From: Alphaproteobacteria bacterium | GTDB taxonomy: Bacteria; Pseudomonadota; Alphaproteobacteria; Micavibrionales; Micavibrionaceae | Direction of reading: 5' to 3' | Assembly (NCBI GenBank): GCA_021775915.1 | Contig: JAJFGW010000005.1 | Coordinates: forward strand, 1 to 64,000 | Length of the DNA stretch: 64,000 nucleotides | The notes under the pieces: model-generated | What the model saw: the letters and a program-made list of their open reading frames with translations, nothing else | What the model was told of the DNA's origin: nothing | The model's database searches: none | Position numbers and translations under genes: made by a program | In this document: piece by piece, positions 59,452 to 64,000 of the stretch | Position numbering within the stretch: the first letter of the stretch is position 1 | How the letters are laid out: each line of letters begins with the position of its first letter

Positions 59452-60363
59452 ATGTTTCGCGGTTCTATTACGGCGCTTATTACCCCGTTTAAAAACGGAC
59501 AGATTGACTGGCAGGCCTTTGATAACCTTATCGAATGGCAGATTGAAAACGGTACGCAAGGGCTGGTGCCCTGCGGTACAACCGGTGAATCCCCTACTCT
59601 GTTGTCTAATGAACATATGTCTATTGTTAAGCGCTGCATCGCTGCGGTCAAGGGAAGAGTGCCAGTTATCGCCGGAACGGGCTTTAATAGTACACAAAAA
59701 ACAATAGAGATGACAGGTTTTGCCAAAGAAGCCGGGGCCGACGCGGCTCTTATTGTTGCGCCTTATTATAACAAACCGACCCAGGAAGGACTGTATGCAC
59801 ATTATCGTACAGTCGCCGAGGCGGTAAATATCCCTATCATTATCTATAACATTCCGGGTCGCAGCGTGGTGGATATGATCCCCGAAACAATGGGACGCCT
59901 TGCCAAAGTCCCTAACATTATTGGCGTGAAAGACGCGACCGCAGACCTAAGCCGGGTTAAAAAACAGGCAATGAACTGCGGCGCAGGTTTTTGCCAGCTC
60001 TCCGGCGAAGACGCCACGATCTATGACTTTCTCGAACAAGGCGGCCATGGCTGTATTTCTGTGACCGCAAATGCCGCGCCTAAATTATGCGCCGACCTGC
60101 ATAAAGCATGGGCAGCAGGAAATAAAAACAAAGCACGCGCCATTTCTGAAAGACTTATGCCCCTGCATAGCGCGCTATTCTACGAAAGCTCGCCACAGCC
60201 CATAAAATATGCGCTTAAACAGATGGGCTTACTCAGCAGCGATGAACTGCGCCTGCCACTAGTACGCGCCTCCGAACCCGCTCGCAAGGCTGTCGACAAG
60301 GCCTTGGCAGGAGTGGGAGGGCTTTTAGAAGAGAAAAACACCGCGCTCCGCGCCTGCGGATAG
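59452..60363 (+). CDS. dapA: 4-hydroxy-tetrahydrodipicolinate synthase
   Basis: A 303-residue aldolase that condenses pyruvate with aspartate semialdehyde, the first step of the lysine and diaminopimelate branch. The start MFRGSITALITPF follows AGGACAGG. GTTGESPTL holds the pyruvate-binding Thr pair. The catalytic Tyr is in APYYNKPTQEGLYAHY, and the Schiff-base Lys is in GVKDATADL. With the lytic transglycosylase gene beside it and smpB behind, the order matches many alphaproteobacteria. Confidence 0.95.
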   Translation: MFRGSITALITPFKNGQIDWQAFDNLIEWQIENGTQGLVPCGTTGESPTLLSNEHMSIVKRCIAAVKGRVPVIAGTGFNSTQKTIEMTGFAKEAGADAALIVAPYYNKPTQEGLYAHYRTVAEAVNIPIIIYNIPGRSVVDMIPETMGRLAKVPNIIGVKDATADLSRVKKQAMNCGAGFCQLSGEDATIYDFLEQGGHGCISVTANAAPKLCADLHKAWAAGNKNKARAISERLMPLHSALFYESSPQPIKYALKQMGLLSSDELRLPLVRASEPARKAVDKALAGVGGLLEEKNTALRACG

Positions 60364-60451
60364 GGCTATTTCACCACAAAGATCACAGCGATCACGGAGA
60401 CCACAGAATAAAAAACTTCGTTTCTGCGCTGCTTCGCGGTAAAACACCCTT
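60364..60451. repeat. Imperfect inverted repeat between dapA and smpB
   Basis: The left part TTCACCACAAAGATCACAGC is related to the reverse complement of the right part (TTTACCGCGAAGCAGCGCAG). Together they could fold into a long imperfect hairpin. Its purine-rich ACCACAAAG/ACGGAG wording resembles dispersed intergenic repeats in various bacterial genomes. Only one copy is seen in this window. Confidence 0.4.
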
Positions 60452-60943
60452 ATGGCTAAGAAAAACAAAAGTAAATCGGGAATGCTCTCAACCGACGCGA
60501 CGGTCGCTGAAAACCGCCGCGCGAAATTTGATTACCATCTTGAAGATAAATTCGAGGCGGGAATTATGCTTGTCGGCACGGAAGTAAAATCACTGCGCCT
60601 CGGGCAATGCAGCATCAACGAAGCCTACGTTGGCCCTAAAGACAATGAGATATACCTGATTAATGCGAATATCCCGGAATACCAGCAAGCCGGCCCTAAG
60701 ATGCAACATGCCCCAACAAGGCCACGCCGCCTGCTATTGCACACAAAAGAAATCAATAAACTCATCGGTTCGGTTACACGTGAAGGCTATACTATTGTCC
60801 CGACCCGGCTATATTTTAACAGCCGGGGCATTGCCAAGCTCGAGATTGCTCTGGGTAAAGGCAAACAAGACCGAGACAAACGGGAAACCCAGAAAAAACG
60901 CGACTGGGGCCGGGACAAACAACGGATCATGAAAGACCGTTAA
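60452..60943 (+). CDS. smpB: SsrA-binding protein SmpB
   Basis: A 163-residue RNA-binding protein that carries tmRNA to stalled ribosomes for trans-translation. The core signatures are [40 protein letters not shown] and the basic C-terminal tail [20 protein letters not shown], which enters the mRNA channel. The gene lies downstream of dapA. No ssrA gene is seen in the window. Confidence 0.95.
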   Translation: MAKKNKSKSGMLSTDATVAENRRAKFDYHLEDKFEAGIMLVGTEVKSLRLGQCSINEAYVGPKDNEIYLINANIPEYQQAGPKMQHAPTRPRRLLLHTKEINKLIGSVTREGYTIVPTRLYFNSRGIAKLEIALGKGKQDRDKRETQKKRDWGRDKQRIMKDR

Positions 60944-60954
60944 AGCCCTGCAAT

Positions 60955-60985
60955 AAAAAAAGGCCGCTAATAAGCGGCCTTTTAA
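60955..60985. terminator. Bidirectional terminator between smpB and recA
   Basis: AGGCCGCT-AATA-AGCGGCCT is a perfect 8-bp stem (60961-60980), with A on the left and T on the right. It can stop both smpB and the convergent recA transcript. Confidence 0.9.
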
Positions 60986-61005
60986 TCAAGCTGCTATGGT
61001 CCTGA

Positions 61006-62154
61006 CTAACCCGCAGCCTTCTTTGTATCCTTCTTCTCAACCTTATCATTTGCCGTTTTCTCCGCCGCTATTTCAGCAGCTTCCTCAACTTTTTCTGATC
61101 CCGTTAACATACCATCACTCATAATTCCGGCATTTGTACGGATTTGACCTTCAAGCTTTTTGGCAACTTCAGGGTTATCACGCATAAATTTCTTGGCATT
61201 TTCACGCCCCTGACCAATACGCTGCCCATCATAAGCAAACCATGAGCCAGATTTTTCAACGAACTCACCCTGAACCCCAAGATCAATTAACTCGCCCATT
61301 TTGGAAATGCCTTCGCCATATATAATATCAAACTCAACCTGACGGAAAGGCGGTGCCATCTTGTTTTTCACAACTTTAACACGGGTCTGGTTGCCGACGA
61401 TTTCATCCTTGTCCTTGATCGCGCCAATGCGACGAATATCAAGACGCACTGAAGAATAGAATTTCAGTGCATTACCGCCGGTCGTTGTTTCAGGCGAACC
61501 GAACATCACACCAATTTTCATACGAATTTGGTTAATAAAGATCACCACCGTTCCCGATTTTGAAATCGATCCCGTCAGCTTCCGCAACGCCTGAGACATT
61601 AATCTTGCCTGCAGGCCCATATGTGAATCACCCATCTCACCTTCAAGCTCCGCACGAGGCACCAGCGCCGCCACAGAGTCAACAACAAGCACATCCAGCG
61701 CACCGGAACGTACCAACGTATCGGTAATCTCTAAGGCTTGCTCCCCACCATCCGGCTGGGAAATCAGAAGATTCTCAACATCAACGCCAAGCTTACTCGC
61801 ATAGGCCGGGTCGAGCGCATGTTCCGCATCAACAATCGCGCATGTTCCGCCTGTTTTTTGCGCTTCAGCAATAATATGCAGAGCGAGCGTCGTTTTACCG
61901 GAACTTTCCGGCCCGTAAATTTCAACAACCCGGCCCCGCGGTACGCCACCAATACCAAGCCCTATATCAAGCCCGAGCGACCCCGTGGAAACGCTTTCCA
62001 CCTCCATCGGGTTATGATCCCCGGTCAGTTTCATAACCGAGCCTTTACCAAAGGCGCGCTCAATCTGCGACAACGCCGCATCAAGTGCCTTTTCCTTATC
62101 TGATGAAGATGTTTTTTCCATGGTTTCCCCCAGTTTAAGTTTTGTAACGGACAT
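61006..62154 (-). CDS. recA: Recombinase A
   Basis: A 382-residue ATPase for homologous recombination and for LexA self-cleavage. Walker A is GPESSGKT, and [20 protein letters not shown] holds Walker B. The DNA-binding loops [20 protein letters not shown] are conserved. The start at 62154 ([11 protein letters not shown]) agrees in length with other alphaproteobacterial RecA proteins and has AAGGGG in front; ATG 62121 is an alternative. The C-terminal tail is acidic/basic with [11 protein letters not shown]. An SOS box lies about 115 bp upstream. Confidence 0.97.
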   Translation of the reverse strand: MSVTKLKLGETMEKTSSSDKEKALDAALSQIERAFGKGSVMKLTGDHNPMEVESVSTGSLGLDIGLGIGGVPRGRVVEIYGPESSGKTTLALHIIAEAQKTGGTCAIVDAEHALDPAYASKLGVDVENLLISQPDGGEQALEITDTLVRSGALDVLVVDSVAALVPRAELEGEMGDSHMGLQARLMSQALRKLTGSISKSGTVVIFINQIRMKIGVMFGSPETTTGGNALKFYSSVRLDIRRIGAIKDKDEIVGNQTRVKVVKNKMAPPFRQVEFDIIYGEGISKMGELIDLGVQGEFVEKSGSWFAYDGQRIGQGRENAKKFMRDNPEVAKKLEGQIRTNAGIMSDGMLTGSEKVEEAAEIAAEKTANDKVEKKDTKKAAG

Positions 62155-62270
62155 GATTGTTCCCCTTAATTTGCACAGTTTCGGTAATGATGCAATGGCG
62201 CCTTAACACGAATCGCCAAAAGATCTCTAAACAAAACTGTACACTATTTGTTCTCACTGTAAAGAAAAAA

Positions 62271-62285
62271 GAACAAATTCAGAAC
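62271..62285 (-). promoter_or_regulatory. LexA (SOS) box upstream of recA
   Basis: On the recA strand GTTCTGAATTTGTTC is a perfect GTTC-N7-GTTC, the LexA site of alphaproteobacteria, in the expected place. It indicates that recA is induced by DNA damage. Confidence 0.88.
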
Positions 62286-62301
62286 ATTTGAGCTGAAAAC
62301 C

Positions 62302-62763
62302 TTAACCTATAACGAATTTTTTTACCGCGCCCCATGCATGTTTCGTAGCGTCCCATGAATGAATGGCTGATTGTTTTGTCGTATCCCATGCAAGACCAAG
62401 GCTCTTCACCCTGTGGATATCAGTCTTTTCAGGATGAGGTTCCAAGAATTCCTTATGAGCACAGACCAGCGCCGCATGATTAAATGAGTCTTTTATACGG
62501 CGATTAAGCTCCCTTGCCAGTGGGGTCATGCCCCGCTTTGCCCAGACTGCCGTGGCCATAACCAACATTGTTGCCGCACTCGGAAAGGGTAGAGGCGTTG
62601 TTACTACAACAAAATAACAGGCATAAAAAGGATAGCGCCATGGCTGCGCCTGCGTATCATCCCTGATTAGACCTGTAATCGTCTTAGTGAGGGCCGCCCC
62701 CCTTAACTGAAGGCGATCCGTCTTTGAAAGACCGTTAAATACAGATTTACAATCGTAAGCCAT
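62302..62763 (-). CDS. Hypothetical protein, 153 aa
   Basis: Starts MAYDCKSVFNGLSKTDRLQL. The middle has one or two hydrophobic stretches (YACYFVVVTTPLPFPSAAT). The C-terminal part repeats a Trp-containing motif (GLAWDTTKQS, HSWDATKHAWGAVK), suggesting amphipathic helices lying on a membrane. No family is recognised. It lies just upstream of the recA control region on the same strand and reads towards it. GC and codon use appear slightly lower than in recA. Confidence 0.6.
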   Translation of the reverse strand: MAYDCKSVFNGLSKTDRLQLRGAALTKTITGLIRDDTQAQPWRYPFYACYFVVVTTPLPFPSAATMLVMATAVWAKRGMTPLARELNRRIKDSFNHAALVCAHKEFLEPHPEKTDIHRVKSLGLAWDTTKQSAIHSWDATKHAWGAVKKFVIG

Positions 62764-62836
62764 AATGCTTTGCGTTTAATAATTTTCATATCTCAAAAAA
62801 ACTATAACGCACACTCGAGCTAGAAGAAAGAAAAAA

Positions 62837-62865
62837 TTGACATAATTTAAATAGCGAACTATAGT
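62837..62865 (+). promoter_or_regulatory. Sigma-70 promoter
   Basis: TTGACA, 17 bp, TATAGT: a near-consensus promoter 36 bp before the ATG at 62901. Confidence 0.8.
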
Positions 62866-62900
62866 ACCCACCATTAACATATTAAAATGAGAACGAATTC

Positions 62901-63332
62901 ATGACAAAGCTAAAACCATTGTTTCTTGTAGCGGCAGTAGGAACCGGAATTGCTTTAGCAAGCACCGCATTGGCCGGTGACAGTGAAACCTTGACAACCT
63001 GCTACCAAGCAGTCGCGTCCTATCCTATAATAAGATCAATCGCTACAGGCGCTATAGTACTAGGATGTGCCTTCGGAGTCGCCAAAGGTGGCGGCCGTTT
63101 AGGATGGGCTCTTGGCAAGAATAAAAATAAGGAAATGGCAGGTTTAGTAGATGTCATTGGCTACGCCGTCATCGGTGGCATTCTTGGTCTTTTAGGCGGC
63201 GGATATATTGCTGATAAACTTATTTGGGAAGGCGAAAAGGTTCCCTGTAGTAAGAGCGCACTTATCGAACAAGCCCCAGTACAACCAACAATCGCTGAGA
63301 CGTTAAAGAAGCATAAGCTTTCTTTAGTTTAA
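62901..63332 (+). CDS. Exported or membrane hypothetical protein, 143 aa
   Basis: Begins with a signal peptide (LKPLFLVAAVGTGIALASTA, then LAGDSE). Two more hydrophobic Gly-rich stretches follow (IRSIATGAIVLGCAFGVAKG and VDVIGYAVIGGILGLLGGGY), separated by a basic loop. It may be an integral membrane protein with a cleaved signal. A strong promoter of its own lies upstream. The family is not recognised. Confidence 0.65.
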   Translation: MTKLKPLFLVAAVGTGIALASTALAGDSETLTTCYQAVASYPIIRSIATGAIVLGCAFGVAKGGGRLGWALGKNKNKEMAGLVDVIGYAVIGGILGLLGGGYIADKLIWEGEKVPCSKSALIEQAPVQPTIAETLKKHKLSLV

Positions 63333-63384
63333 TCACTCCTCCAGTGCCTATTTTTCAATTGATAGCGCCATAGTCGCTTTTATA

Positions 63385-63413
63385 TTGACATATTTTTTAT
63401 ATTTCCATACAGT
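63385..63413 (+). promoter_or_regulatory. Sigma-70 promoter
   Basis: TTGACA, 17 bp, TACAGT, about 43 bp before the ATG at 63456. It is very similar in form to the promoter at 62837, so both small genes are expressed separately. Confidence 0.75.
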
Positions 63414-63455
63414 TACCCTTATTCGTAACAAATGATGGCTTCGGAAGGACACCCC

Positions 63456-63887
63456 ATGAACAATATTTCCAACGAACTGAAATATTTTTTAGAACAAAAA
63501 GAGAAAGTAGCGAAAGACCTTTCTGACATTATCGGCTTTGATTTCCGCCTTCTTAAGCATCATCAGTCAAAAAACAAAAATTTTCTCTATGAAACTATTG
63601 AACAGGACTTCACTGGCTTTAGTCTTGGCCAACCTATTTTCTTTGCCTTTAAACGCTCTCTATCAGGATTAAGCTCCTACTTTACGGAACAAACAGGGAA
63701 TTCTCTTCTTTGTATTTCCTGTGAGAACGGAAACTGGCGTGTGAAAAACGAAAATAGAAGTAAACTCGTAACCCCGGAAGAACTTAAAAATATTGCACTT
63801 ATTAGCATGCGAGATATTAACTTTAGCCCTGAAAAATACAAAAATTATAGAAAAATTAGTGCTCACGTACCACTCTCACCAACTTAG
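63456..63887 (+). CDS. Hypothetical protein, 143 aa
   Basis: Start at ATG 63456, 6 bases behind GAAGGAC; the ATG at 63432 lacks a good site. A soluble, Phe- and Lys-rich protein (ELKYFLEQKEKVAKDLSDII, GFDFRLLKHHQSKNKNFLYE) without a signal peptide or membrane helix. Base composition is AT-rich compared with recA and cckA, which may mean recent acquisition. I know no family for it. Confidence 0.6.
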   Translation: MNNISNELKYFLEQKEKVAKDLSDIIGFDFRLLKHHQSKNKNFLYETIEQDFTGFSLGQPIFFAFKRSLSGLSSYFTEQTGNSLLCISCENGNWRVKNENRSKLVTPEELKNIALISMRDINFSPEKYKNYRKISAHVPLSPT

Positions 63888-63898
63888 CAAAAATACTG

Positions 63899-64000
63899 TC
63901 ACTCCTCTAGCGCTTCCTTCACCTTAGCGGCGAGCTGCTTGAGCGTAAAAGGCTTGGGCAGGAACCAGATATTCTCGCCCATATGGTCTTTGAGCTTTTC
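63899..64000 (-). CDS. cckA: C-terminal end of CckA-like hybrid histidine kinase (partial)
   Basis: Only the last 33 codons are inside the window: ENIWFLPKPFTLKQLAAKVK and a short end. This is the final helix of a receiver domain with the conserved Lys-Pro, and the wording matches the end of CckA, the alphaproteobacterial cell-cycle kinase that feeds phosphate to CtrA. CckA genes are often near recA in this class. Since only the receiver tail is visible, another hybrid kinase remains possible. Confidence 0.6.
   Translation of the reverse strand, partial: EKLKDHMGENIWFLPKPFTLKQLAAKVKEALEE

Noticed and set aside
59371-59802. Longer N-terminus for the lytic transglycosylase
   Set aside because: It would run antisense through dapA. 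A TTG with a ribosome site gives a proper signal peptide at 59370.

Overview
The window looks like chromosomal DNA of an alphaproteobacterium. The evidence is an alphaproteobacterial TrcR (DUF1013) regulator beside a DUF1192 protein and a PIG3-type quinone oxidoreductase, a Rieske/cytochrome b/cytochrome c1 operon, a GTTC-N7-GTTC LexA box in front of recA, a perfect TTAA-N7-TTAA CtrA-type box, and the C-terminal end of a CckA-like hybrid kinase at the right edge. The N-terminal membrane anchor of the giant left-hand protein reminds me of proteins from Micavibrio-like alphaproteobacteria. That placement is from memory and weak. I saw no rRNA, tRNA, CRISPR array, insertion sequence or prophage.

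Left part (1-15.5 kb): one enormous minus-strand reading frame of at least 5,180 codons that runs off the left edge. It encodes a surface fibre or adhesin-like protein: one N-terminal membrane anchor, a Cys-rich domain, several blocks resembling phage tail fibres, then hundreds of Gly/Asn/Thr-rich beta-repeats split by ten recurring linkers. About 0.5 kb of AT-rich DNA and a strongly self-complementary 119-bp element separate it from the next gene.

Middle part (16-40.7 kb): mostly housekeeping genes in short operons. These cover disulfide formation (dsbB), a probably Fur-controlled FTR1 iron permease, a glutaredoxin/nitrilase pair, comF, a methyltransferase-methyltransferase-glyoxalase II operon whose first gene is an unusual 823-residue fusion, guaC, trcR, an aldehyde dehydrogenase, a Na/Pi cotransporter, the bc1 complex, and trmL-hemF.

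Right part (40.7-64 kb): an orphan 1,260-residue protein with a DxDG-repeat segment and a Gly-rich membrane segment. Its promoter carries a CtrA-type box. Next come a CCA-adding enzyme and a MoxR-MoxR-DUF58-BatA/DUF4159-VWA cluster, which probably works as a membrane-associated chaperone or metal-insertion machine. A two-component pair follows (hybrid PAS kinase plus LuxR-type regulator), then lytic transglycosylase, dapA, smpB, SOS-controlled recA, three small proteins of unknown function and partial cckA.

The least explained items are the giant fibre protein with its repeated Cx6C motif and near-identical internal DNA copies, the CtrA-box-linked 1,260-residue protein, the methyltransferase fused to two Nudix-like halves, and the 119-bp palindromic element.
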